Shown here piece by piece: positions 32,929 through 41,334 of a DNA stretch of 41,334 nt (position 1 is its first letter; each line of letters starts with the position of its first letter). Position numbers and translations under genes: made by a program. The notes under the pieces are model-generated. The model made no database searches. It was not told the origin of the DNA and was given only the letters and a program-made list of their open reading frames with translations. The stretch comes from Treponema sp. UBA1747 (GTDB taxonomy: Bacteria > Spirochaetota > Spirochaetia > Treponematales > Treponemataceae). The DNA lies in the NCBI GenBank assembly GCA_002315375.1, contig DCHR01000038.1:1-41334 (forward strand), given 5' to 3'.

Positions 32929-34416
32929 TCAGCATCTCTTGTATATTTCTGTATAAGACTTCAGAAACTCCGCAATATCTTCGGTTATCTGATTTCTGGC
33001 GGCACGCCATTTCCAGTTTGTTCCGACAGTTGAAGGCTTATTCATTCTGGCAAAACCGTTAAGTCCAATCAAATCCTGCATGCATAAAATGCAGGTATTT
33101 GAAACACTTTCCATTGCCGAAAGCATTAACTCAACAGGCAGGCGGTCCAGGTCTGTCCGAAGATATTTCTGTGCGAATTCCAGATCTTCTTTTTTACACT
33201 CTGAAATCCAGCCCTTGATTGTATTATTGTCATGAGTTCCGGTATAGACCACTGAATTCCTTGTAAAACTCAAAGGAAGATATCCGCTGGATTCCCTTGA
33301 ATCAAAAGCAAACTGAAGAACTTTCATTCCCGGATATCCTACGTCCTTTAAAAGCTGGCGGACACTATCTGTCAGAAAACCAAGGTCTTCTGCAATAATT
33401 GGAAGCTCACCATATGTTTCTTTAATCACATCAAATAAATCTGTTCCGGGACCTTGTCTCCACTGCCCTTTCTGAGCATTTTCAGAACCAAATGGAATAC
33501 AATAGTAAGAATCAAATCCTCTGAAATGATCAATGCGAAGGACATCATAGTTTTTCAAACTCATCTCAAGACGTTTTTTCCACCAGGTGTAGCCTTCCTT
33601 TTTCATGAAGTCCCAGTTATAAACTGGGTTCCCCCAAAGCTGGCCGTCTGCAGAAAAGCCATCGGGAGGACAGCCTGCAACTTCCACAGGTTTATAATTC
33701 TGGTCCAAAACAAACTGTTCAGGATTCGACCACACGTCTGCACTGTCAGCGGCAACATAAATTGGAATATCACCAATAATACTTATCCCTGAATCGTTAG
33801 CATATTTTTTTAATAAATACCACTGTTTGAAAAACAGGAACTGAAGCATTTTGTAATAATCAACCCGGCTTTTACATTTTATGTACCATTCTTCCAGAGC
33901 TTCCGGCTTACGGGTTCTGATATCTGTTTCCCAGGTATCAAGTGAATTGCCGTTATGAGAATCTTTTACCGCCATAAAAAGAGAATAATCTTCAAGCCAG
34001 AAAGAATTCTTCTCGCAGAAATCTGCATAATCATAGGGAATATTTTTCTGGAAGTTTTCCTGAACTTTCTTAAACAGTCTGTTTCTTTCTTCATATAAAA
34101 GACTGTAATCTACAGAATATTCATTCGTTCCCCAATTAACACTTTCATAATCAGACTTTAAAATCAAACCTTCCCCTGCAAGGGTTTCCAGATCAATAAA
34201 ATAAGGATTACCTGCAAAAGTGGAAAAACTCTGATAAGGAGAATCTCCGTAACTGGTTGGACCAATCGGAAGAATCTGCCAGTATGTCTGTTTTGATTTT
34301 TTTAAGAAATCTACAAAGTCGTATGCCTCTTTCCCCATCGTACCAATACCTGTATTTCCGGGTAAGGATGAAATGTGCATAAGCACACCATTGGCGCGTT
34401 TATTAAGAATGTTCAT
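32929..34416 (-). CDS. malQ: 4-alpha-glucanotransferase (amylomaltase, GH77)
   Basis: A 495-residue cytosolic disproportionating enzyme that moves glucan chains between maltodextrins. GH77 landmarks are LMHISSLPGNTGIGTMG, GDIPIYVAADSADVW, the nucleophile Asp in VLRIDHFRGF, the acid/base Glu in IIAEDLGFL and the third carboxylate in GTHDNNT. The length is that of plant/bacterial-type amylomaltases. It is last in the importer operon, 19 nt after the lacI-type gene, with a weak ribosome binding site. It provides chains for the phosphorylase encoded nearby. Confidence 0.96.
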   Translation of the reverse strand: MNILNKRANGVLMHISSLPGNTGIGTMGKEAYDFVDFLKKSKQTYWQILPIGPTSYGDSPYQSFSTFAGNPYFIDLETLAGEGLILKSDYESVNWGTNEYSVDYSLLYEERNRLFKKVQENFQKNIPYDYADFCEKNSFWLEDYSLFMAVKDSHNGNSLDTWETDIRTRKPEALEEWYIKCKSRVDYYKMLQFLFFKQWYLLKKYANDSGISIIGDIPIYVAADSADVWSNPEQFVLDQNYKPVEVAGCPPDGFSADGQLWGNPVYNWDFMKKEGYTWWKKRLEMSLKNYDVLRIDHFRGFDSYYCIPFGSENAQKGQWRQGPGTDLFDVIKETYGELPIIAEDLGFLTDSVRQLLKDVGYPGMKVLQFAFDSRESSGYLPLSFTRNSVVYTGTHDNNTIKGWISECKKEDLEFAQKYLRTDLDRLPVELMLSAMESVSNTCILCMQDLIGLNGFARMNKPSTVGTNWKWRAARNQITEDIAEFLKSYTEIYKRC

Positions 34417-34435
34417 ATAAATCTCGAGTAATTGT

Positions 34436-35440
34436 TTAGTTAAGTTTTTTTACACTTTCCCCTTCGACAAATTCAAAAGGAACGTGTAAATGAACTGATT
34501 TTTCATCTCTTTCAATACAATCCAAAAGTACAGAAAGACCTTTTTCGACCAGTTCTTTTTCAAGCTGTCTGATAGTAGTAAGTCGCGGACACATAAAGGT
34601 TCCGATTTCAATACCGTCAAATCCGATAATTGAAATCTGTTCAGGAACACTTACTCCTAAATCCTTCAATTTTCTGCAGGCACCAATTGCCATAACATCA
34701 GACATTGTATATATAGCTGTAATTTCTTTATTTTTCCGGAGTAATATTTCGGCGGCAGCAAAACCACCTTCCATTGAATATTTGGAAACCTCATAAGAAG
34801 ATTCCGAATTAAAGGAAAGTCCGGCTTCTTCCATAGCCTTCAAAAAACCATTGTAACGGGCGCTTGAAACTTCAGATTGAAGATTTCCCCCAATCACACC
34901 AATTCTTTTATGTCCGTTTTGAATCAGATGCTTTGCTGCAAAATATGCAGCCTGCTCATTATCAATACTGACACTGGAAAGATATTCACTCTCCACAGAA
35001 TCGGCAGCATTGGATATCAACACGCAGGGAACCTTAACCTTTTCAAATTCTTCTGTATATCTGTCCGGGCTACCACCCAGGAAAACAAATCCTACAGGTT
35101 TCTGCTCATAATAAATTCTTACAGCTGATGTTGCTTCGTTGTCATTTTCATCAAGAACAACAACATCAACTGTGTAAGGCAAAGGCTCCAGTTTCTTTTG
35201 CAGGTGCTCAAGCAATCCGTTCAATAAAGGGCTGGAAGTTCCTTTTACAATGACTACAATGTTTTTCCGTTCCTGGGCTTTAAGCTGCTTTGCATTGGCA
35301 TTAAGAACAAATCCATGCTTCTGTACAACAGCCATTACCTTTTCACGGGTTTTCTCGCTTACATCGGGATGATTATTAAGAACTCTCGAAACAGTTCCAA
35401 TTGCACAGCCACACTCTTTTGCGATGTCCTTTATAGTCAT
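34436..35440 (-). CDS. LacI-family transcriptional repressor
   Basis: A 334-residue regulator. The N-terminal HTH is MTIKDIAKECGCAIGTVSRVLNNHPDVSE, followed by the hinge helix NANAKQLKAQERK (less typical than LARSL) and a periplasmic-binding-type ligand domain (about 60-334). It lies between the importer genes and malQ. A perfect palindrome of LacI type is at the operon promoter (38668-38681), so it is the obvious candidate for its autorepressor. A GGAG ribosome binding site precedes the ATG. Confidence 0.95.
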   Translation of the reverse strand: MTIKDIAKECGCAIGTVSRVLNNHPDVSEKTREKVMAVVQKHGFVLNANAKQLKAQERKNIVVIVKGTSSPLLNGLLEHLQKKLEPLPYTVDVVVLDENDNEATSAVRIYYEQKPVGFVFLGGSPDRYTEEFEKVKVPCVLISNAADSVESEYLSSVSIDNEQAAYFAAKHLIQNGHKRIGVIGGNLQSEVSSARYNGFLKAMEEAGLSFNSESSYEVSKYSMEGGFAAAEILLRKNKEITAIYTMSDVMAIGACRKLKDLGVSVPEQISIIGFDGIEIGTFMCPRLTTIRQLEKELVEKGLSVLLDCIERDEKSVHLHVPFEFVEGESVKKLN

Positions 35441-35455
35441 TGTTTACTCCTGTTA

Positions 35456-36304
35456 CTAACCCTTTACAGCACCGGCAATAACGCCCTTTATAATATACTT
35501 TTGTGAACTGATGTAGAATACTATAATCGGAATAATTGATACCACCAGCATGGCCATAAATCCGCCGTAATCTGTTGAACCGTATGCACCCTGCATTGCC
35601 AGCTGAATTGCTACTGGAACCGTTTTGTGATCTGAACCGAGAATAAGGTATGGAAGCAGATAGTCGTTCCAGATCCACATTGCCTGCAAAATTGCAACTG
35701 TAATTGCAGTTGGTTTTAACATTGGGAATACGATCAAGAAGTATGTCTGAAGTGGATTACATCCGTCAATTGTTGCTGCTTCTTCAATTTCAAGAGGAAT
35801 GCTCTTGATGAATCCGCAGAACATAAATACTGAAAGTCCGGCTCCAAATCCCAGATATACAAGAATGATTCCGAATACATTATCGAAAAACAAACTTGTA
35901 ACAACAAAGGTCAATGTATACATAACCATCTGGAAAGGAACAATCATACTGAATACAAAGATGTAGTACAAAACTTTAGTAAACTTATCTTTTACTCGTA
36001 CAATAAACCATGCTGTCATTGATGTACAAAGAATAATAATACCTACTCCCATTACACTAATCCATACTGAACGGATGAATGCCATAAGAAAGCCCGACGA
36101 TGTTATACCATTAATATAGTTTTCAAAACCTACAAACATGTCTCCCGAAGGCCATGCAAAGGGCACTGTTGAAACATACAGACGCGATTTGAAAGAGTTC
36201 ATGAACACAAGCAGGATTGGGAAAATAAAAATGATTGTAAGAATAACCAGAATAGCGGTTCTAATTAAAGCTCCCGCACTACGAATTCCTTTCTTTTCTA
36301 CCAT
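35456..36304 (-). CDS. Carbohydrate ABC transporter permease (MalG type)
   Basis: A 282-residue inner-membrane permease of the CUT1 sugar family with six hydrophobic helices. The EAA loop reads EEAATIDGCNPLQTYFLIVFPMLKP. Its start overlaps the stop codon of the upstream permease by one base. The ATPase is not encoded in the operon, as is common where a shared MalK/MsmX-type ATPase is used. Confidence 0.94.
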   Translation of the reverse strand: MVEKKGIRSAGALIRTAILVILTIIFIFPILLVFMNSFKSRLYVSTVPFAWPSGDMFVGFENYINGITSSGFLMAFIRSVWISVMGVGIIILCTSMTAWFIVRVKDKFTKVLYYIFVFSMIVPFQMVMYTLTFVVTSLFFDNVFGIILVYLGFGAGLSVFMFCGFIKSIPLEIEEAATIDGCNPLQTYFLIVFPMLKPTAITVAILQAMWIWNDYLLPYLILGSDHKTVPVAIQLAMQGAYGSTDYGGFMAMLVVSIIPIIVFYISSQKYIIKGVIAGAVKG

Positions 36305-37170
36305 TATGATTCAATCTCCTTTGAGTTTGTAAGCTTAAGCTGTAAGAATGCAATTACAGCAACGATAATGAAGAAAATAACAGCCTTAGCCTGAGCTACC
36401 CCATGCCAGGCAGCACTACGATTATAGAAAGTCTGATAAATATTCAATGCAAGCATTTCAGTTGTCTTTTCAGGAGCACCTGCTGTAAGAGCAAGGTTCT
36501 GATCGAACATCTTGAAAGAATTAGATAATGTCAGGAACATACAGATTGTAATCGAAGGCATTACCATTGGAATTTTTATAGTGAACAAAGTTCTGAGAGG
36601 AGAAGCTCCGTCAATTTGAGCAGCTTCAAGAACATCAGTCGGAATATTCTGTAAACCGGCAATATAAATTACCATCATATAACCGATCAACTGCCAGTTT
36701 GTAAGAATTACCAGCCCCCAGAAACCATAAGAAGTTTTATAGGAAATATCAGCTCCAACAACTTTTAATAAAACCCCGTTTATCAAAAGGTTCCAGATAT
36801 ATCCTAAAACAATACCGCCAATCAAATTCGGCATGAAGAAAACCGAACGGAAAAAGTTGGTTCCCTTAATTCCTTTTGTAAGCAGTAAAGCTAATGAAAA
36901 AGCAAAAACATTTACAGTAATAACAGAAACCACTGTGAATAATGAAGAAAAACCTAAAGCATGAAGAAATTCACTGTCTGCTGTAAAAGCCTTGATATAA
37001 TTCTTAAACCCAACAAACTTATTTATATCTGTTACAGTTGTAAACTTAGTAAAAGATAAACCAATACCCATGATAAACGGAATTAAGAAAAACAGGGCAA
37101 AACAAATCAATGTTGGCAGAACAAAAATCGGGAAATATTTAATTATAGGGTTATTATCCTTTTTTTTCAT
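36304..37170 (-). CDS. Carbohydrate ABC transporter permease (MalF type)
   Basis: A 288-residue CUT1 permease with six helices and the EAA loop EAAQIDGASPLRTLFTIKIPMVMPS. Pairs with the MalG-type subunit. A GGAG ribosome binding site precedes the ATG. It follows the binding-protein gene after 95 nt that contain a hairpin. Confidence 0.94.
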   Translation of the reverse strand: MKKKDNNPIIKYFPIFVLPTLICFALFFLIPFIMGIGLSFTKFTTVTDINKFVGFKNYIKAFTADSEFLHALGFSSLFTVVSVITVNVFAFSLALLLTKGIKGTNFFRSVFFMPNLIGGIVLGYIWNLLINGVLLKVVGADISYKTSYGFWGLVILTNWQLIGYMMVIYIAGLQNIPTDVLEAAQIDGASPLRTLFTIKIPMVMPSITICMFLTLSNSFKMFDQNLALTAGAPEKTTEMLALNIYQTFYNRSAAWHGVAQAKAVIFFIIVAVIAFLQLKLTNSKEIES

Positions 37171-37179
37171 ACTCTTCCT

Positions 37180-37230
37180 CCAAAGTAAAAAACAAGAAAG
37201 AGCCTGATTCCTGGAAAAAGAACCAGGCTC
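37180..37230 (-). terminator. Hairpin between the binding protein and permease genes
   Basis: GAGCCTGATTC (37200-37210) pairs with GAACCAGGCTC (37220-37230) over 11 bp, including a G-U type pair, with a 9-nt loop. On the minus strand it is followed by an interrupted T-rich run. It is probably a partial terminator or mRNA stabiliser that lets the binding protein be made in excess over the permeases. Confidence 0.7.
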
Positions 37231-37265
37231 CCAATTATCAAATTATGTTTAATTCAAAGCCGGAC

Positions 37266-38591
37266 TTATTCAGCCAGTTCCTTTTCATTTGCCCAGTCTT
37301 TAACTACGTCTGCTTTTACAGAAGCCCAGTCTTTAGTTCCCTGTGCATAGCGGAGCAGTGATGCACCGAAGTTGTCTTTGAATGTCTGTGATGGGAATAC
37401 TGTGAAGTTCCATGAAACAGAAGTAATTCCAGGTTTTGCCATCCAGTTAGAAATTTCTACTGCAAGTGGATCTGTTGGTCTTTCGTTGTCAGCAAATGTA
37501 TCGAAAGGAGCAATGAATCCAAGTTTGTTTGTTACGTAATCTTTACCTGTCTTTGAAGAATAGAGCCAGTAAATAAAATCTGCTGTTGCCTGCTGATCTG
37601 CTTTAGAAGCTTTTTTGTTGATACAGTAGAAGTTTTCAGTTCCTACACAAAGTCCCTGTCCTTCTTCGCCTTCAACACCTGTGTAAATTGGAAGGTATTT
37701 TACGTTTTCGGCTTTTACTTTATTTCCTGTTACTCCGGAAATCTGTCCCCAGGCCCAGTTACCGTTCTGTACCATTGCACATTCTTCAAGGGCGAATTCA
37801 GCCATAGAGTTGTCTACAGTCTTTACACCTGTGTTTTTTGCAGGGATTGTAGAATCTGTAATATAAAGGTCAAAAATGTTTTTGTACTGATCAGCATATG
37901 AAAAATCAATTTTCATAGAAGCTTTTGGATCAGACAGGTCTGCTTTCTTTGACTGGAATTCATAATAAACAGGAAGGTTTGCCAGGTGTGTCTGCTATCT
38001 CCAGTCTTCACCGGCTTTCAAAGAAGTTGAAGCGAATACACCTTTAATACCAAGTGCTTCAGCGTTTTTCTGCATGTCATCAGCAACTTCTTTAAGAGCA
38101 GCAAAGTTTTTTACTTCATCCATGCTCTTATATTTTGTTGCTTTGTTTGGAAGTGCAAAATATGCATCTGTGATTTTTGAGTTGTAAATAATACCATACC
38201 CTTCTACTACGTATGGGATACCATAAACTTTTCCACCTACTGTTACAGCCAGTGATTTGTCTGACAGGTGTTTGTACAGTTCTGTTCCTGAAAGTTCTGC
38301 ACAGTAATTCTTCCAGTTACCGTATCCAACAGGTCCGTTAATCTGGAAAAGTGTTGGTGCCTGTTTTGTTGCCATTTTAGACATAAGTGTTGATTCATAA
38401 GAATTATTTGCTGCTGTTTCAACAATTACTTTTACGCCTGTTTCTTTTTCATAGGCTGCTGCCAGTTCCTGATAAACTGATGCTACTTCAGGCTTGAAGT
38501 TAAGATAACGAACCTGACCCTTTTTTGGTGCTGCAAATACAGATGCAGTTAATGCCAATACAGCAAGTGTTCCTGCTACGATTTTTTTCAT
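37266..38591 (-). pseudogene. Sugar ABC transporter substrate-binding protein interrupted by in-frame TAG
   Basis: Family-1 extracellular solute-binding protein for a CUT1 importer, with a signal peptide (MKKIVAGTLAVLALTASVFA). One frame spans the full 442 codons, but codon 199 is TAG (37997-37995). Before it the protein ends SLKAGEDWR; after it the same frame continues QTHLANLPVYYEFQSKK to a natural TAA at 37266. Both halves look fully conserved, with no other damage, and a Trp codon (TGG) is the natural guess for the mutated site. Annotation as two pieces would be 38591-37995 (198 residues) and 37916-37266 (216 residues). It may be a recent nonsense mutation, a base-call error, or read-through; the next base is C, a leaky context. 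The ribosome binding site AGGAGG is excellent. Confidence 0.85.
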
Positions 38592-38655
38592 TTTGTCCTC
38601 CTGATGAACAAATAAGTGATATATTTTTTTTAGCGCACAATTGAACGTTGAAAAT

Positions 38656-38681
38656 TGGAAACGTTACTGGAAACGTTTCCA
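38656..38681. promoter_or_regulatory. LacI-type operator at the importer promoter
   Basis: TGGAAACGTTTCCA (38668-38681) is a perfect 14-bp palindrome with a central CG, typical of LacI-family sites. A second copy of the half-site, TGGAAACGTT (38656-38665, with its T at 38656), lies 12 bp away, close to one helical turn. Both lie immediately downstream of the -10 box, where a bound repressor would block initiation. Confidence 0.85.
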
Positions 38682-38690
38682 ATTGAGTAT

Positions 38691-38719
38691 AGAATAAGTC
38701 TCTTTTTTAAACCTGTCAA
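38691..38719 (-). promoter_or_regulatory. Promoter of the importer-lacI-malQ operon
   Basis: On the minus strand a perfect TTGACA (38719-38714), a 17-bp spacer and TATTCT (38696-38691). T-tracts at 38722-38730, 38736-38739, 38742-38749 and 38762-38769 give an A-rich, UP-element-like region just upstream on the coding strand. The operator overlaps the predicted start of transcription. Confidence 0.8.
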
Positions 38720-38788
38720 ACTTTTTTTTTATAAATTTTGATTTTTTTTGCGAATTCCGGCTTTTTTTTGAAAAATAACCACGAATTT

Positions 38789-39661
38789 TTACTGTTTTCT
38801 GAATTGTCCGGGAGAAACCTTATATTTTTTTTTGAAACTTCGGTTGAAATATGACAGATTATCAAAGCCCACTTTCATGGCTATTTCCATTATACTGGAA
38901 CTGGATTCCTTCAAAAGACGGGCTCCCGTATCGATCCTGAAATCATTCAGATACTCAATAAATGACACCCCGATATTCTTTTTGAAAATCCGCATAAAGT
39001 AAGAAGGCGCACAACCGGCTTCCCCTGCAATTTCAGCAATGGAAATTTTTTCACTGTAATGGTCTTCGATGTATTTCATTACTTTCTTCATCCGGTCCAG
39101 ATCCCTTGGAATGACTTTCCTTACACCAGAATGACTGCACCTGTTAATGAAAACATAAAAAAGCTGGAAAAGCATGGACTTAATGAGAAACTCGGAACCT
39201 TCTTTTTTTTCTTTTCCAATCTGATCACAGTCATCAAGAATTCTGGAAATTTCCTCATAGGCATCCATACCCTTTTTAAAGTGTACAGGAAGTGTTATTC
39301 CTCCGGATAAAAGGGGAAAAAGATATTCAGTTTCGCAGATGTCAACGACTCCCGACCTGAGTAAATCCGGAGAAAAAATAATATTTTCATATTCCATCCG
39401 CTGAAGATTCTTCGTATAAATTGCATGAAGCTGTCCAGGAAGAATAAGAACAATACTTCCGGATTCTACTTCATATTCAGTCAGGTTTACAGAAACAAGT
39501 CCCTGCCCTTTCTTTACATAAATCAATTCAATGTCTTCGTGCCAGTGAATTGGAACCTTCTGAAAATCCTGTGGAATGGCACACAGATAAGTATCAAACA
39601 GAAAGGTTCCCCTTCCGTGTTTTTTTCCTTCCTGATAATTCTGATACTCCGGTATCTGCAT
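38789..39661 (-). CDS. AraC-family transcriptional regulator
   Basis: A 290-residue regulator with an N-terminal cupin ligand domain (about residues 20-150; HWHEDIELIYVKKGQG is the cupin entry) and a C-terminal double HTH (about 190-290): ISIAEIAGEAGCAPSYFMRIFKK and IMEIAMKVGFDNLSYFNRSFKKKYKVSPGQFRKQ. It probably responds to a sugar and controls the importer operon, glgP, or both; it lies between them. The start has GGAGG 6 nt upstream. Confidence 0.93.
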   Translation of the reverse strand: MQIPEYQNYQEGKKHGRGTFLFDTYLCAIPQDFQKVPIHWHEDIELIYVKKGQGLVSVNLTEYEVESGSIVLILPGQLHAIYTKNLQRMEYENIIFSPDLLRSGVVDICETEYLFPLLSGGITLPVHFKKGMDAYEEISRILDDCDQIGKEKKEGSEFLIKSMLFQLFYVFINRCSHSGVRKVIPRDLDRMKKVMKYIEDHYSEKISIAEIAGEAGCAPSYFMRIFKKNIGVSFIEYLNDFRIDTGARLLKESSSSIMEIAMKVGFDNLSYFNRSFKKKYKVSPGQFRKQ

Positions 39662-39762
39662 CCAATGCCTCCAGCAAATTCTGAATCCTTTTACATAAAA
39701 AATATAATACTATTATGCCAATTTTTTCCAGTATTTTTATTTTATAAGGGGAATTTAGATAG

Positions 39763-39788
39763 GATTGTGCAAATAATGTATCACAATC
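39763..39788. promoter_or_regulatory. Dyad in the glgP upstream region
   Basis: GATTGTG (39763-39769) and CACAATC (39782-39788) are perfect inverted 7-mers separated by 12 bp, in the 203-bp gap between the AraC-type gene and glgP. The spacing is wrong for CRP (8 bp between TGTG and CACA). It could be an operator or a leader hairpin. Confidence 0.45.
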
Positions 39789-39864
39789 AAGCAAGATTTT
39801 TATTTAATTGCAGTTGTATTATCAGAATCAGAAAACAATTTCCCACTCAGGAGGAAAACAATAA

Positions 39865-41316
39865 ATGAAAAAAATACTTGAAAACATTCTTGGAAAATCA
39901 ATTGCAGAAAGTTCCAGAGAAGAAATATATATAGCCCTGCTAAATATTGTAAAAGAAAAAATGGACGATAAAGTATCTGAAAAAGGAAAAAAGAAACTGT
40001 ATTACATTTCTGCTGAATTCCTTATTGGTAAACTCCTTTCAAACAACCTTATCAACCTGAAACTTTATGATGAAGTAAAAGGAGTCCTGAAGGAAAACGG
40101 TCATTCCCTGGCAGAAATTGAAGAACTGGAAATGGAGCCTTCACTTGGAAACGGAGGCCTTGGACGTCTTGCAGCCTGCTTCCTTGATTCCATTGCGACT
40201 CTCGGCCTGAACGGAGACGGCGTAGGCTTGAATTATCACTACGGCCTTTTCAAACAGGTTTTCGAAAATAATTTACAGAAAGAAACTCCAAATCCATGGA
40301 TTACAGAAAACAGCTGGCTTACAAAAACTGATATTTCTTATCCTGTAAACTTCGGGGGTTTTACAGTTCAGTCCCGGCTTTACGATATTGCAGTTCCGGG
40401 CTACGAAAACAAAACAAACAAGCTTCACCTTTTTGATATTGAAAGTGTGGATGAAGCAATGGTTGGAGAAACAATCGATTTTGATAAAGAGGCCATCGCA
40501 AAAAACCTGACTCTCTTCCTTTACCCGGATGATTCAGACGAAAGCGGCCGCCTGCTCCGGGTTTACCAGCAGTATTTCATGGTATGCAATGCTGTAAGTT
40601 TAATCCTTAAAGAAGCAGAAGAAAAAGGCTGCAACCTTCATGACCTGGCTGACTATGCCGTAATCCAGATCAACGATACTCATCCTTCAATGGTGATTCC
40701 GGAATTAATCCGCCGCCTTATGGAAAAAGGTTTATTGATTGATGAAGCAATTTCTATTGCTTCAAAAGTCTGCGCCTACACAAATCACACAATTCTTGCT
40801 GAAGCACTGGAAAAATGGCCTCTTCATTACCTTGAAAAAGCCGTTCCACAGCTTATGCCTGTAATTTATGAGCTTGATAACCGTATCCGCTCAAAGATTT
40901 CTGATGAATCAACTTATATTATCAGAGACGGGAAAGTTCACATGGCTCACATGGACATTCACTATGGCTTCAGCGTTAACGGGGTGGCTTTCCTCCATAC
41001 AGAAATTCTTAAAAACTCGGAACTGAATAATTTCTATAAGCTTTATCCTGAAAAATTCAACAACAAAACAAACGGCATCACTTTCAGACGCTGGCTCATG
41101 GCCTGTAATCCGGAACTGGCAGGTCTGATTACAGAACTTATCGGTGAAGGCTGGAAAACTGATGCTGCAGAACTGGAAAAACTTCTGACTTATAGAGACA
41201 ATGAAAAAGTCCTGAACAGAATTCTTGAAATGAAAGATGAAAACAAAAAAGCCCTTGCCTCTTATCTTAAAGAAACTCAGGGCTTTGAAATCAATCCTGA
41301 TTCAATTTATGGATAG
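39865..41316 (+). CDS. glgP: Glycogen/alpha-glucan phosphorylase, N-terminal part, broken near the window end
   Basis: GT35 phosphorylase releasing glucose-1-phosphate from alpha-1,4-glucans. The visible 483 residues contain EPSLGNGGLGRLAACFLDS, GLNYHYGLFKQ, VIQINDTHPSMVIPEL, YTNHTILAEALEKWP and TNGITFRRWL, all well conserved. The short N-terminus is the bacterial unregulated type, about 750 residues in full. The frame ends in TAG after DSIYG, exactly where relatives enter the conserved D-x-QVKR-x-HEYKR region, so the PLP-lysine half is missing. All three frames close within the last ~25 nt, so a single-base shift does not restore it inside the window. It may be a frameshift, a degenerate join or poor sequence at a contig end. 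AGGAGG lies 9 nt before the ATG. Confidence 0.88.
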   Translation: MKKILENILGKSIAESSREEIYIALLNIVKEKMDDKVSEKGKKKLYYISAEFLIGKLLSNNLINLKLYDEVKGVLKENGHSLAEIEELEMEPSLGNGGLGRLAACFLDSIATLGLNGDGVGLNYHYGLFKQVFENNLQKETPNPWITENSWLTKTDISYPVNFGGFTVQSRLYDIAVPGYENKTNKLHLFDIESVDEAMVGETIDFDKEAIAKNLTLFLYPDDSDESGRLLRVYQQYFMVCNAVSLILKEAEEKGCNLHDLADYAVIQINDTHPSMVIPELIRRLMEKGLLIDEAISIASKVCAYTNHTILAEALEKWPLHYLEKAVPQLMPVIYELDNRIRSKISDESTYIIRDGKVHMAHMDIHYGFSVNGVAFLHTEILKNSELNNFYKLYPEKFNNKTNGITFRRWLMACNPELAGLITELIGEGWKTDAAELEKLLTYRDNEKVLNRILEMKDENKKALASYLKETQGFEINPDSIYG

Positions 41317-41334
41317 TGTAAAATAAAGTTCGCA

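Noticed and set aside
37995..37997. Reassignment of TAG to an amino acid
   Set aside because: hflX and the DUF188 gene end naturally at TAG, so TAG is a normal stop in this genome.
39763..39788. CRP-type cAMP receptor site before glgP
   Set aside because: The half-sites TGTG and CACA are 12 bp apart rather than 8, and the TGTGA/TCACA bases are not both kept.
1..41334. CRISPR array, insertion sequences, prophage or toxin-antitoxin genes
   Set aside because: No regularly spaced repeats, transposase or integrase motifs, terminal inverted repeats or typical small toxin pairs were found on either strand.

Overview
The window reads as chromosomal DNA of a spirochaete, most likely a host-associated Treponema. 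The clues are a Chlamydia/spirochaete-type serine hydroxymethyltransferase, SpoVG in a non-spore-former, a FliL-like protein, a bactofilin, moderate-to-low GC, and anaerobic metabolism (indolepyruvate:ferredoxin oxidoreductase, alpha-glucan uptake). The species assignment is inference from gene content and style; no similarity search was run.

Layout. 1-9,000 (+): 3' part of glyA with a strong terminator; a large periplasmic beta-propeller receptor fused to a class III adenylate cyclase; a histidine phosphatase; an aconitase-family hydratase; a GAF/HD-GYP protein. 9,011-11,655 (-): infC-rpmI-rplT followed by a ZapB-like coiled-coil gene, zapA and a DUF188 (YaiI/YqxD) gene. 11,837-16,889 (-): ispE-spoVG-tRNA-Gln, a membrane alpha/beta hydrolase, gatC and gatA. 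17,006-20,095 (+): hflX, a fliL-like gene and dgt. 20,218-28,381 (-): argF, an ACT-domain gene and metNIQ; then an AMP-forming ligase, bactofilin, a TPR protein and mtaB. 28,580-32,801 (+): iorAB, a phenylacetate-CoA ligase and a tandem-ACT protein, an aromatic 2-oxoacid module. 32,929-41,334: an alpha-glucan locus with an ABC importer (solute-binding protein and two permeases), a LacI-type repressor and malQ (-), an AraC-type regulator (-) and glycogen phosphorylase (+, broken at the window edge).

How the genes work together. The last region is a coherent oligosaccharide module: import by the CUT1-type ABC system, rearrangement by MalQ, phosphorolysis by the phosphorylase, and control by LacI- and AraC-type regulators, with a clear palindromic operator at the transporter promoter. 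The transporter's binding-protein gene carries an in-frame amber codon. The iorAB/paaK/ACT module, with the divergent acyl-CoA ligase, fits oxidation of aromatic amino-acid-derived 2-oxoacids to acyl-CoA with ferredoxin reduction. The translation-factor/ribosomal operon runs into two Z-ring genes.

The points I consider most worth following are: the 14-blade propeller/adenylate cyclase fusion; three genes whose -10 box sits 6-8 nt before the start codon (candidate leaderless mRNAs); the amber-interrupted binding protein; the ornithine carbamoyltransferase with Asp in place of the active-site Cys; and a ZapB-like protein with a long acidic tail. I saw no CRISPR array, insertion sequence, prophage or rRNA gene.
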